From Massariosphaeria phaeospora (taxonomy: Eukaryota; Ascomycota; Dothideomycetes; Pleosporales), in the NCBI GenBank assembly GCA_011032825.1, contig JAADJZ010000019.1, forward strand, positions 124,001 through 188,000: a stretch of DNA of 64,000 bases, written 5' to 3'. A program made the translations under genes and the position numbers. Under the pieces are notes generated by a model. The model was not told the DNA's origin, ran no database searches, and saw only the letters and a program-made list of their open reading frames with translations. Below, piece by piece: positions 33,901-45,104 of this stretch (positions within the stretch are counted from its first letter, which is position 1; each line of letters opens with the position of its first letter).

Positions 33901-35480
33901 CAGAAGAGCAACACCGCAAATTCCGTGATGAACAAGAGCGAGTTGCCAAAGAGGAAGAAAAGTTCCAAGCGCAGAAAGATCAGGAAAGCTCCTCACTGCA
34001 TGCTTTAGCCACAACTCTTTTCCACGATCCTCAAGACGGGGTATTGTCTCATTTTATCGAACACCAAGTGAGCTATTATGCTCAATACAGGTTTGACGCG
34101 ATCCAATCTGAGCGGCACAAGGAACGCATCTACGAGTTTGAGCTTCGAAGGCGACACAACATCATACGCTCAGTGTTGACGATTTGGGTGAGGAAGGTGG
34201 AGAAGAACAAACGAAAGCGGAAAGCAGCCGAGTTGCGAACATGGCGAAAGCAGTACCAGGATGCAGTCAAGGCAAAGGCAATGGAGGAAGCTGCTGAGAG
34301 CGCCGTTCTTGATTCTCCCTCGACTGTCGACCATCCGACTGGTGAAGTGAACACTTTCAAGAAGCCTACAGCACCGGCTAGCGCGCAAAAGGCCGCGGAG
34401 GAACTGCAAGTCGAACCGAAGCCAAAGTTGAAACCAAAATCGAAGCTCAGCAGGCAGACACCACAGACAATGGGCGCCTCCGTTGGGGGCGGCCCATCCG
34501 GCGTGCAATTGTTGATGGGTACCACACTGCCCGAGCCCGCATACTCTGAGGAGTATCAAGAAGCAAAACGGCAGCGGGATTTGAGGCAAGGACAGGACGA
34601 AACACAGACGGACTACTTCGTCATACGAGCGAGTGGAAGAGATCCGATGAAACATGGTCGCAAGCGAAGTTTCGGATCTAGTTCCGGCGACGAGCCTGAG
34701 ATCGCTTCTAAGAAGCCTGCTTTTCGATCTAAGATGTCCTCAATCATCGCGCGTGCTCGTAGATCTACTTCATCTACACGGCGGGGCTTCGTTGAACCTA
34801 AGACAAACGAGGAACTCTTTGCTCGGATTCAAGCAGCCAAGCAAGCAGGCAAACAAAAGAGAGACAAGTATGCGTCGTCCTCTCCTCAGTCTGCAGGACG
34901 CGCGTCCCTTAGCAGACGAGCCAGTCTGATCATAGAGAACGGTCACAAGCTGTTAGCCGACACGCCGAATGTGCAGCCGGAATTGAGTCGGAGCGTTCCA
35001 GACTCGGGCCTTCGTCAGTCAGCTTTTAGCAAGAGTCTCGGCAACGTAATATCGCAGGACGGACCAGCATACCGGAATCGCGTCAGCCACTTTGTCCCCA
35101 AGCACCTGTACGGTAAAGGAGTTGACGCTATTCGTGAATACCGCCAGCAGCTGTCCGGCAATGACTCAGTGCACTCGAAGCCTTTGGCGCTGTCATCCCC
35201 CATGCCAACCCAGCAGTCCTATGTCCCAGGAGCCTACGATCCCATGGACCTGAGTTCCGGTTACGAAACCGAGTCAAACGTCCCTGACGACCGTGTTACG
35301 TCCGAAGAAGAGCTTGTTAGCACCGCGGACTCTATTGACCCGTTGAATGAAGACCACAGCCCATACTTCGATGACATGCTCTACGACGAATCTGACCGAG
35401 ACGAGAAGGAGTCTTATGAACAGAATGCTCAGATGTTGGCTGGCAATACCCAGGACGATGCCATCGAGCTCTCTGACTAG
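30955..35480 (+). CDS. SAC3: TREX-2 mRNA export scaffold Sac3/GANP
   Basis: Six exons: 30955-31190, 31367-31454, 31508-31684, 31733-31867, 31916-32828 and 32893-35480. They encode 1378 residues. The Arg/Gly-rich start (SSGGRGGRGGGR) is followed by the SAC3/GANP domain. This shows the hallmark CTDMCPEFERVRR, then RTISYMVDRLDGENFEYLYGW and the PCI-like helices up to VSPQIFSKSIVESKRNG. A long Phe-containing disordered region follows, with repeated NPFA, GLF and FF motifs. A strong coiled coil (about EEERKAQEDQQRKIEEE) and a basic helix then match the region that binds Sus1, Cdc31 and centrin-like partners. Sac3 tethers TREX-2 to the nuclear pore and passes mRNPs to Mex67. The ATG was chosen because it opens the RGG segment; the frame is open further upstream without ATG. 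Confidence 0.9.
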
Positions 35481-37374
35481 ACTTCATCTACCACCAAATC
35501 GTATCGAAGGCACAGCAAGATTGTCGCAAGACAAAACATGATTGAGCCTATGCGACGAGATCGACTCATATATCTGAAAACAATCAACCCTTTAAAAAAA
35601 TTGTCATACCGGCCTTTTATCGTCCGAATCGCCTGACTAGCCCTCGCGCGGCCGGTGTCTCCTGAGAGGCGTATTTTCTTTCTAATTTGTGTTTTTATAC
35701 GAGCTTTCCATCACACATGAGATCGTCTGGGCGGGAAATTTGGTTTCTCGGTCTCAAACTGCATAGCGTGGGAGGCATGGGCGTTTGGCTATCTGCAAAA
35801 AACCATTTTCTGAGTTTTGCACACATGGTCGGCGGCTCCTTTTTCTACGAAATGGCTTTACGATGATACCCCCTACAACTAGTCACCCTTTTACTACTAC
35901 GGCTGGTTGTTCTTTTTCTTCCTTCTGCGACGATGATGATGGCGGGGCGGGATGGCAGAGGAGGGAGGGCGTACAGTCGGTCAGAGTCTGATCTAGTATG
36001 ATGATCGGAGTGGAAATGTGGCGGAAAGCATTAGGTGTGGTTTACGGCGAGAGCGAGAGATATTGAGATTGAGACTGAGACTGTGCGCGAGAGTTGATGA
36101 AACTATATGGGCATGTGGTTTACTGCGGTTCGGCTTATACTCGTTTTGTGAGTGCTAGAACAGCAGGCCTTGCCCGAATGAAAAGAGAAAAAAAGTTTAT
36201 AGCTGAATCTGCTGGTTTACTTGCTTGCCTGCTTGGTGATAGTTCTTTTGTTGAAGTGTCTGTTTGCTAGGCTTTTTAGTTTCTGCGTCACTAAAGCAGA
36301 AAGTATCGGCAACAGATCTATCACATAATCCCCTCCCTTCTCCTGTCTCAATCAACAACAGCCTCGCATTACATCACATCACATCACACCACACCACACC
36401 ACCGCGCTCCGCCGCCATCCATCCATCGCGGCTACCCAGTTCAGTTCAGTTCAGTTCAGTCTACGGATCGGATCCCGAGCCGAGTCCAGCCATGTTTCAC
36501 TACCTATGTACTTACCCCTCCCTCCTTACTTCCTTTCCTTCCACTTATCGCGCGTCTGCTAGCGTCGCCGCGCGCTTCTTGATCGGTGAGGCTCAACCGG
36601 ATTTCAGGTCTGCGTCTCTTGCTGCTGTGTATAGGTGGGTGGTATTGTGGCTTGACAAGCGCGGGGTGGGGAAGAAGGTGTGGTTGTGTGTGTGTGCAGG
36701 TACTAATTGGAGTCGGGAGTATAGACGTGTCGGGAAGTTTGCTGTAAGTAGAAGACATCGAGTGGAGTCTTTGTGTGGATTATTCATCACTGAGGCATCA
36801 GGCCACCGCCCTGGCAGGATTCATTTGCCAGTTGAAGAATGTAGATACACTACTTTACCTTTGTCATATTACGATGCACTTTTGCACACTTTTGCACACA
36901 GCACAGAGCAGTAGTTCAGATTGATACAGCAAAAGTGAACAGTACAATTAGTTGATTTTCGGCGCACATTTGCACACCAACCTGCCTGGTATTGAATTGA
37001 TCATTTATTGAAAAAACACCAGTCGGTCGCCCACAGCCTCGACATCGCTTGTGATGCCAAACTTGATCGAAGATTCCAGCCAGATGTGTAGCAAACCATC
37101 ATGTCTACATAGACAAGTGCCGCCAATGCATATCCAAAGGGATAGAACCACACACTCGTTTTGGGTGAAAAGTCATATACACGTCAAAAACCCCCCCAAG
37201 GCAAACAACCGTCCGATAGGGGCGTCTCAGCCGGACTGCTGGAGAACACGCAATGTCCCGTCACCAGAACGCCAGACCCATGCTCATTTACTTCATCTCG
37301 GCCATGAAAAGAGTGACGGGAGTTTGAGGACACTGCCGCAGCTCGATTCAATACTATAGAGAGCGACAGTTGGC
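35481..37374. other. Intergenic region with microsatellites
   Basis: Convergent gap between SAC3 and the next minus-strand gene. It contains (ACATC/ACACC)-type repeats at about 36365-36402 and a run of five TTCAG units at about 36438-36462. A plus frame at 36264-36914 covers these repeats and has no protein-like content. Confidence 0.5.
36438..36462 (+). repeat. (TTCAG)n microsatellite
   Basis: About five tandem pentanucleotide units (CAGTTCAGTTCAGTTCAGTT), preceded within 40 bp by CATCA/CACAC repeats. Confidence 0.8.
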
Positions 37375-39208
37375 TTAGCGAGGCTGCACTGCGGGGAAGA
37401 AGCGCGGGCCCGAGTATCCGTAGAACTGGACGCTTTCAATGTCGATGTTACCATCGTGTGTTGGACTCCACAACTTCAGCAAGATGTGTTTGCCCGAACT
37501 GTGGTAGGGTTAGTGGCGAGTCGGTTAAGCAGAATAGTGATAGTGCACGAAGACGATCTACTTGTGGAGTGACCAGGTCCTTAGCATGCACAGAACACAC
37601 GACTTACACTGCAGGATTGAACTTGATTGTGATCTTGTTCTTGTGCTTGGCGATGAAGAATCTGGCATGCGGGGCAATCATGTTGTCGGGGTCAGCTGGA
37701 GTATTATTCAGTTCGATGCGACTCGGCGCGCGAAGAGGGTTGGCTCGAATCGGGTCCAGATAGCCCCGTCCGCTTCTCCAACTACGTTCGCCGTAATTAT
37801 CTTGCTCGAGCACATAAGAACGTCGGGGCGGCGGGAAGCGATACAGCAGGTCCTCATCCTCGTCGTCACTGTCCGGGCGCCAGCGGCTCTCGCGCCGGAG
37901 CCGGTCAGCCATAATGGCAGCGCTCGGAAGCTCCTCATTCTCGTCGGACTCTTCGCCGCTTTCCGTGGTAATGGTGAAAGGAGGTGGAGTGGGCGCTGAC
38001 ACACCCGCAGCTGCAGCGTATGACTCGTCGGTCGGGTAGTCGCAGTTCTCAGCAAAAGCATCGTCCTCGTTGTCCGCATTCGGGCGCTCCTCGGTATGCT
38101 GTTGCTCTGGCGGTGCAAGGGGTTCCAGTTCTAGCCGGCGCCTCATCCGCTCGAATCGCTCCTCCATAGCTGCTTGTCTGCCATGGCGGGAATGGTCCCA
38201 GACGTAGGCATCATCAAGGGCCTCCCGGAAAGACATTTGTTGGTCTAGGGATGAGCTGGGAGCCGGTGACACATGCGGCGACTCGGAGCCATAGTGGATT
38301 TCGTAGCCTGCGGTGCCGGAGAGGAGGTCGTCGGGAGACATGGCAACGAAGATGAGGCCTTCCTGGACTGGCGCTGTGAAGCCACGGTCTGGAGCTCTGA
38401 TGACGACTTTGTCCAAGGCGAAGGGCGCTTCGCTGATGTGCTTCAGCAGAAGATTGCAATGCGAGCTCTCGCTGCAGTAGACACTCTTGTCATTTCTGAG
38501 CACGTTGTGGATCTTGTAGAGGCCGGACGAGCTGTACTCGCCTCCATCGCAGCTCACAACCTCCATCTTCAGCCGGCCGGGCACGACTTGGCCTTTGTAG
38601 CCGTACCTGAAAGCATGGTACTGGGCAGCTGGGCTAGCGTCGTGCGCGAGCTTGCGCCGCTTTGTCTGCCTGCGCTGGTCGACGAGCTCGCCGGGGGGGC
38701 TGCGCGGGCGGGGGTCGCGGGCGTGTGCTAGGGCGAAGACATTGGGCATTGGGGCATCGCCCAGCGGGTCCCATGGATCGGGCGTGGAGTCCATGTCGGC
38801 AGAAGGCTGCTCTCGGAGACGGGCGTTGTGGCGACGGAGGTAGCGTTCGCTGGGCGTGGCGCGCGGGCGAGAGCCAGTGGCGGAAGGCGGCCGCGGTGAC
38901 TCGGAAGCTGCGTCGGCGGTGGAGGTGTCGCGCGGTCGTTCTATCAGCATGCTGCGGCGCGGTGGGCGCGGTGGGCGGCGTGCCGTGGAGTGCTGTCGCT
39001 GCGGCCTCACACCGTCGCTCTCGGCGTTGGCTCGGGGCTGCGCTCGCTGGCGGCGCGACACGTGGGCGCTGCGGGCGATGGTGCTGCTGGCGTCGCGCGG
39101 GGCAGCGGGCGGCGACGTGGATGCATGGGGGAAGTCAAAGCCGGCCGCGGTGAAGGCGAAGTTGGCGGGCGGTGGAGGGGGCGGTGGTGAAGACGACTGC
39201 CGGGGCAT
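37375..39208 (-). CDS. Conserved fungal protein of unknown function, possible galactose-binding-like fold
   Basis: Two exons, 39208-37608 and 37498-37375, with a 109-bp intron (GTAAGTC..CCACAG), give 574 residues. The first 200 residues are disordered, rich in Pro, Arg and Ser, with KRRK. A globular block follows (about 205-300): FRYGYKGQVVPGRLKME, HNVLRNDKSVYCSESSHCNL, DKVVIRAPDRGFTAPVQEGL. After an acidic linker the C-terminus reads FFIAKHKNKITIKFNP and, across the splice, SGKHILLKLWSPTHDGNIDI and VQFYGYSGPRFFP. The two halves look like one split beta-sandwich, similar in feel to discoidin/DOC-type domains. That is inference; I cannot name the family. Divergent from AOS1, 442 bp apart. Confidence 0.72.
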
Positions 39209-39650
39209 GATGACGCGCGAGCCAGAGTGCGAGTCTGGTGCCGTTGACGGGTGCGCGTGCAGGCGGCCGGCGTGATGGAGAGGGAGGGTGCGATGGGTGA
39301 ACTGAATGCTAGGCCCAGGGCGTGAGGCCGGTCGGTGCAGGTGATGGGGATGGGGGAGGGCGACGGTGAATGATCACAGGCGTGGTAGCTGGGCTGGGGG
39401 ATCGCGGACATGAGCCACCCCCGCGCGGTCCGTGATGCGGCTCTGCTGGGCGGCGCAGCACCCCAAGCTCTGGAGTCTGAGCCAAGCTGTTGTTTGTTTC
39501 CGGCTCTGGCTCTGGAGCTCGATCTTACCATACTCCTACGTGCTGCTACGCCTTCACCTGCTCTCTGCTCGCCGTCCTCACAACTCCGCCATTCGCAGCA
39601 CCCATCGAACCCAAGCTCGAACTCCAGGCATCTCCCCTCTGCATCTCACC
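39209..39650. promoter_or_regulatory. Divergent promoter region, unknown gene and AOS1
   Basis: 442 bp between two start codons facing away. No long frame is supported; the frames seen are in GC-rich sequence on both strands. Shared regulation is possible but not shown. Confidence 0.4.
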
Positions 39651-41006
39651 ATGGCCGATCCCCGTACAGCCCCGCACACCACCAACGGGAGCTTTCCGGC
39701 GCAAGATGCAGCTGGCGAGACGGTAGCTGCAATCGCCCAGGCCGAAACCATCTCCGCGGGTACGACCGGCATCGACGACCACGCTCTCCTAATCTAACAC
39801 CATATAGATGAAATTGCGCTCTACGATCGCCAGATCCGTCTGTGGGGTGTGCAGGCCCAAGAGAAGTAAGACAATGCGTATTGCATAAGTCCAAGAGACT
39901 ATACTGACATCTTCACAGGATCCGCAACGCCAACATCCTCCTTGTCTCCATCAAAGCGCTTGCGAATGAAATCGCAAAGAATCTCGTCTTGGCCGGCATA
40001 GGCTCCATCACCCTCGCAGACCACGCTACCGTCACTGAAGACGACCTGGGTGCACAATTCTTCGTCACCGAGGCGGATATAGGCAAGAACGTGAGTGGGC
40101 ACATCCACATACAGTGAGAGAAGCGGGGCTAATAGCTATCAGCGCGCCGAAGCTGCCGCGCCTCAAATTCGAAAGCTCAATCCCCGCGTGAGAGTCAACG
40201 TTATCACGCGAGACATCAAGAACGAGCAGAATGTGAACTTCTACGCTGCCTACGACGTCATCATAGCCACCGACCTCGACTTCCTGACACTGAGTGCTCT
40301 CGACTCGGGCGCGCGACTAGCCCAGCGACCTTTCTACGCTGGAGCATCGCACGGCTTCTATGGCTACATATTCGCGGATCTCGGAAGCCACGAGTTTGTC
40401 GTCGAGCGCGAGCAGTCAAACCGAGCAACGCGCGTCGGCCCGGAGACGACGACGCGATCGATCATCGGCACCACTACGAAGAAAGAGAATGGCAAGATCA
40501 TCGAGATGGTGACGAAGCGCGAGCTTTACACGCCCATGCTGCTCGTAAACACCTGTCCGCTTCCCCCGGACATGCAGAAGAACGTGCGCAAGCTCCGCAA
40601 AGTGCATCCACTTCTCACCTGCATCCGCGCGCTGTGGGAGTACCAGCGCGAAGGCCACGGCGTCTTCCCCTCGCAGTCGCACGAGAGCCTGGAAAAATTC
40701 ACCGCCATCCTCAACGAGAAGCACAAGGAGCACCAACTGCCGACGCACATTCTCGATGCCGGCTTCCTGCGCAACTTTCTGCAGAACCTCGGCAGCGAGC
40801 TGGCACCCGTGACGGCTTTCCTGGGCGGCCAGCTCGCGCAGGACGTCATCAACGTGCTGGGCAAGCGGGAGCAGCCCATCCAGAACCTGATGCTGTTTGA
40901 CGGCGAAGAGAACGTTGGGCCGATCTATGCGTTGCATCCGGTGTTCGTCGACGCTAGCATTCCTCCGCTGGGAACGGCTCCGGCTGATCCCGTTATGGTG
41001 GTCTAG
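39651..41006 (+). CDS. AOS1: SUMO-activating enzyme subunit Aos1 (Sae1)
   Basis: Four exons, 39651-39759, 39808-39865, 39919-40090 and 40143-41006, give 400 residues. The E1 N-terminal signature DEIALYDRQIRLWGVQAQEKIRNANILL spans two junctions and is followed by LAGIGSITLADHATVTEDDLGAQF, typical of ThiF/E1 half-subunits. RPFYAGASHGFYGYIFADL and the C-terminal ELAPVTAFLGGQLAQDVINVL also fit. As expected for Aos1 there is no catalytic Cys domain; that is carried by its partner Uba2. The heterodimer adenylates SUMO and passes it to Ubc9 in the nucleus. Convergent with PBN1. Confidence 0.93.
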
Positions 41007-41460
41007 GTCAGTTTGGACTGCTAGCATCTTTCAGTATCTCGGCGTAACCTCGTCCCGTATATATCGCATCTATGGGACACGTGGAGGCGTGGTAGATGCA
41101 ACCCGGCATGGATTTTCGAGAAGGATTCGATTCGGGACATTCGTCCATTGGACGCGGATTGGAATTATATACCCTGCTGCTTGCATGCGATTTTCTCGGA
41201 GAGCAGCAAATGAAGTTTATGGTTTGATTGATATAAAAAGATTCCTCCGTCGCCCGGAAACTAGATGTCTGGCCAAGAATCTTGATGGTAGATGTGACTC
41301 GGTCTCTATGGCATTATCGTATATGGCACAGGACCCGATATCAGATAAAGTCAGTCCTTAGGACGTCGATCCAAATTTCCATTACTCGCCACATCAACAC
41401 TATCCCCCAAGCCAAACTACCTCCATCCCCTTCCACCGCCACTCATTCCCCGCCCTCCTT
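41007..41460. other. Convergent intergenic gap
   Basis: 3' flanks of AOS1 and PBN1. Pyrimidine-rich near 41380-41470. No supported gene. Confidence 0.5.
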
Positions 41461-43142
41461 CTACTGCTTCTTCTTCCCCCCCTTCTCAACCACCACCTCT
41501 TTCTTCCCCCCAAACAACACCCAACACAGCCCCAAAAACGCACCCACAACCATCCCCACAGTACCCCACTCCACCCACGCCGCGCCCCTTAAGTCCAGCA
41601 CCGGCACGTCGATCCACTCAACCATACCATCCACCCCCTGTGCCGGCGGCACATGCATAAACCGCGTCTTGGGCCCAAACAGCGCCTCGTAGCCGAGATG
41701 CAGCCGGTCGAACGGATTGCCCGCCATCTTGGCGCCTTCGTCGGCGCGGCACGCGAAGAAGAGGACTGGCCAGGGGAGAGGCACGGCGCTGTGCGAGGAC
41801 GGCGCTGCGGGGAGGTAGCGCAGGTGCAGCGGGATGCTGATGTTGTATGCGGCTGGTGGTGCTTGTTGGTTAGGGGCATTCGGCAAGGCGACTTCGAACA
41901 GCGCGGCGCTGCCCCACTGCTCAACGACCCAGTCTGGCGCTTCGAGGTCCGTGGCGCCGGAGAGAGAGCGCAGGGCGTGCAGGTGGTGCGCCGCGAGGAA
42001 GAGCGGGTCGACGAATTGGTATTTGTCGATGAAGAGGGCGGAGGGGAGGGTGAGATGCGCGTGCAGTTTGCAGGTGGCGTGGGGAGGGATGGGGAGCGTG
42101 GAGAGGGATATGATGAGCGTGGGGTGCAGGCCCGTGGGGGAGGAGAGGGACGTGGTGTAGGTTAGTGGGTGGGCGAGGGGGTAGTGGCGCGTCGGGGTCT
42201 GGAATCGGGTTGGTTCTAGGGTGGGTGTTGTTAGTTGAGAGTGCGGTTGAATAAGATAGGGGGAGGTATACTGGGTGCGGTGTCTTGGCCGAGGACTGTG
42301 AGAAAGCCGCCGAAGCCTATGTCGTCGGGGTCGGGATTCGGTTCGTGGGTGAGCACGCCGATTTCGATGGTGTCTTGCTTGCCCGGCAGAGTAACACTTT
42401 CGGTCCACGTATTTGGCGCCCAGAAAGCGTTTATAACGACGGCGTGCGATATGGCGTCGTAGTCGATGTCGAGATATGCCACTGACAGGAGGGACGAGGC
42501 CGCAGCCTTACACGCCTTGGAAGACGAATTGCATAGCTTCTCATGAATGAACGTAACTAGATTCTCTAGCGTAGGCACGTGGGCGTAGTATTGAAAGTAC
42601 GAGGACATGGAGAAGCGCTCAGAGAGAACGGGGAGCTTGGTAAAGGAGGTGGTGGGAGAAGAGCATTTTGGAAGGGGGCCGAAGGCTTGGTGGAGATGGT
42701 CGCAGAGTGTGGTTCTGGATGGGAGTTAGATGCTACAAACATAGATGATCCGAACTCGCTTGGGGTAGCTAACTCAGGCTGGTCTTTGCGGGGTGTGAAG
42801 AAGACGTGTAGGCCGGGTGATACACGTGATGTGAAGGGCGGGACTGCGGTATAGGGGGTTTGGCATGTCCATCGTATGTGCAGTTCGTGCCACTGCTCGA
42901 AGGCTGTTCTGAGCTGGTAAACATTAGCTTTGAAGCACCCCGAGCTTGGTTTGGGCAGTTGGGACGGAAGGCTCCTAAATGATTAAACATACCTCTCCAG
43001 GCAGCTCACTCAAGCCGAAAGTAATCCGATGCTCCTTTGCTGCAGGGACCTTGTTTAGTGTGAAGGTCGTCTCACTCACGTCCAGTTGCTCTGGCGTGAA
43101 GTCGTCTGGATTCTGCACGAGATACGTTATTCGTTGCTTCAT
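41461..43142 (-). CDS. PBN1: Pbn1/PIG-X, ER protein of the GPI mannosyltransferase I complex
   Basis: Four exons, 43142-42993, 42913-42775, 42714-42272 and 42215-41461, give about 495 residues. It opens MKQRITYLVQNPDDFTPEQL as in fungal Pbn1. The second intron (about 59 bp) is placed so that the frame continues into TLCDHLHQAFG, SFTKLPVLSERF and YAHVPTLENLV, which are family landmarks. The C-terminal PIG-X region has HLTLPSALFIDKYQF, PLHLRYLP and VLFFACR, and ends in one transmembrane segment (GTVGMVVGAFLGLCWVLF) and a Lys-rich tail. Pbn1 stabilises Gpi14/PIG-M, which adds the first mannose of GPI anchors in the ER lumen. An in-frame ATG at 43184 is possible, but the family normally starts at the chosen Met. 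The 5' splice site of intron 2 (GTTAGC) is weak, so exon 2's end could be off by a base or two. Confidence 0.85.
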
Positions 43143-43406
43143 CGTTGCCGTCTGCTGGTTCGTGTTCACCGCGGTGAAGTGCATGTGCGGACGATTCCCG
43201 AGCTAGCCCGTTGCAGTTAAGCGGCAGATCACCCGCATGACGAGTGCCAAGCCTTGCTCGCGTTCAGCTTCCATCGAACCTTGTTGGCAATAGGTGATGC
43301 CTTCGACACCGTGTCCTTTCACAAGCTTTTGCCACCTATGGCCGCGTAGGCTTCGTATACAACACCCAGAACTCATTTTGTCCTTCCACTTTCTTCACCA
43401 GCAAAC
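43143..43406. promoter_or_regulatory. Divergent promoter, PBN1 and SARAF
   Basis: 264 bp between facing-away start codons of two ER membrane protein genes. The plus-strand side is pyrimidine-rich (43310-43400). Confidence 0.45.
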
Positions 43407-44416
43407 ATGCACTACCTCGACTTCCTCTACCCGGCGCTGCTGGCTACAACCAGCTTCCTCACTGGCGCAGAAGCTCTCCGATCCGACAAAATCAAACTGT
43501 CAAATGTCAAAACTCTTACCCTGCGCCAGGGAAAAGAAACGTCGCATCGGCGCGTCTCCGCAGTGCCTCAGGTACGGAACCTACACACTCTTGCCACATC
43601 CCTTCCGAGCCTCTAGCTAACAGTTCCGAACAGTTGAAGTGCATTGGCGGACCTGCAAAAGGTCTCTATGAAGTCGATGTCATGCGCTGCGAAAACACGG
43701 GCTACGACTACAACCAAGAAGACGTTCAATGGACGTGCAAAGCCTCGCTTCCCGAAGAATTCAAACTTGGCTCTACAGACGTAATCTGCGAGGGATACGA
43801 TTCCTCCGAAGACCCTTATGTCCTGAAGGGAAGCTGTGGCGTGGAATACCGATTGGCCTTGACGAGTAAAGGGGAGGAGAAGTACGGCAAGGTGCCGTGG
43901 CACGGAGACGACGAGTATGGCACAGATCCTCAGACGGGGGGAGAGAAGATTGCTACGGCTCTGTTCTGGATCGCCTTCATTGGAGTCGCACTTTTCATCG
44001 TATACAAGATATCCTTAGGCTGGGCTGGAGGAGCTGGTGCTACGGGTGGTGCAGGTAACCGACCAGGCTGGGGTGGAGGCGGTGGTGGAGGTGGATGGGG
44101 AGCAGACAATGACGATGATCCCCCGCCACCATACGATCCATATCCATCCGGTCAGAACCCGAAGTCGGGCTCCGGAGGTACCCAAGGTTGGAGGCCTGGA
44201 CCATGGACCGGCGCGCTTGGCGGCGCTGCTGCGGCATACGCTGCAGGGCGCATGGGCAACCGAAACAATCAGACTGGATCCAGCTCGCGATGGGGCAACG
44301 GCGGTGGTAGCTCGTGGAACAATGGCGAAGGCAGCTCCAGGCCTTCGTCTGGATCGTCGACCTTTTCGTCTAATAGGCAGGAGAGCACGGGTTTCGGTTC
44401 CACTTCGCGTCGATAA
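43407..44416 (+). CDS. SARAF-like store-operated calcium entry regulator
   Basis: Two exons, 43407-43571 and 43634-44416, with a 62-bp intron, give 315 residues. A signal peptide (LDFLYPALLATTSFLTGAEA) leads to the luminal domain with KIKLSNVKTLTLRQGKETSHRR and, after the splice, LKCIGGPAKGLYEVDVMRCEN. QWTCKASLPEEFKLG and VICEGYDS follow, with the conserved Cys. One transmembrane segment (ATALFWIAFIGVALFIVYKI) follows. The cytosolic tail is rich in Gly, Trp, Pro and Ser, as in family members. Animal SARAF resides in the ER and damps STIM/Orai calcium entry. Fungi lack STIM, so the fungal role is unknown. Confidence 0.87.
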
Positions 44417-45104
44417 TCGATGGACCCGTTATACTTACATTGATTGATTAACTCCTGTATCAATACAAGTTCAGTCACTCAACTACCTATAGCATCAAAA
44501 CACTTCGTACAATACGGTGTTCTCTTATTGTCTCATGCCTCTCATAGTCCTACGAATTACATCCTAAGTGGATCGAGAATCGACTGGGGCTAACCTACTA
44601 TTGGAAATACCACTCCTTAGCAGCTACGTGTTCTACTACAATGCACATTTCGACCGGATTCTCGAACCTCCTGCTCATCCTACGAATTCCAGGCACATGC
44701 TTTGGTGAACAGAGAAGTAGCACATCCGCCCCCGTACCAGACTTCAAGTATTAACGTGCGGGCAATCCAAAAGCGACCCTAAAGGGACTCAGCACATTTC
44801 CCGTAGCTCACGCGAAACTACATTATGTTGCCTGCTAGGATACAACATATTGCGTGCGAGCAATTGAAAATTGGTCCTGAAGGCCTTCAGTGCGAAATAC
44901 AGGGTTGAATCAATCCTGTGAAAAGGTTCGAGACCCAACGCAGGTAGTTTAGAAGGGTTCGCATCAAGTTCCTGGACTTGATCTCGAATTCAGCTGATAG
45001 TTTGTAGGTAGATAGTATATATACACAAAACACGGCAGAAATCCCATGCTATAGTCACGCACCCGATCAAACTACGGGATACAGAAACACGCGCCAAATC
45101 GCCC
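44417..45104. other. Convergent intergenic gap
   Basis: 688 bp without supported gene. A B-box-like GGTTCGAGACC near 44926 was checked and rejected as a tRNA. Confidence 0.5.

Noticed and set aside
36264..36914. 216-codon frame downstream of SAC3
   Set aside because: It crosses microsatellites and its translation is low-complexity at the start; no motif or splice signal supports it.
44900..44950. B-box-like GGTTCGAGACC suggesting a tRNA
   Set aside because: No A-box or acceptor and anticodon stems at the proper distance on either strand.
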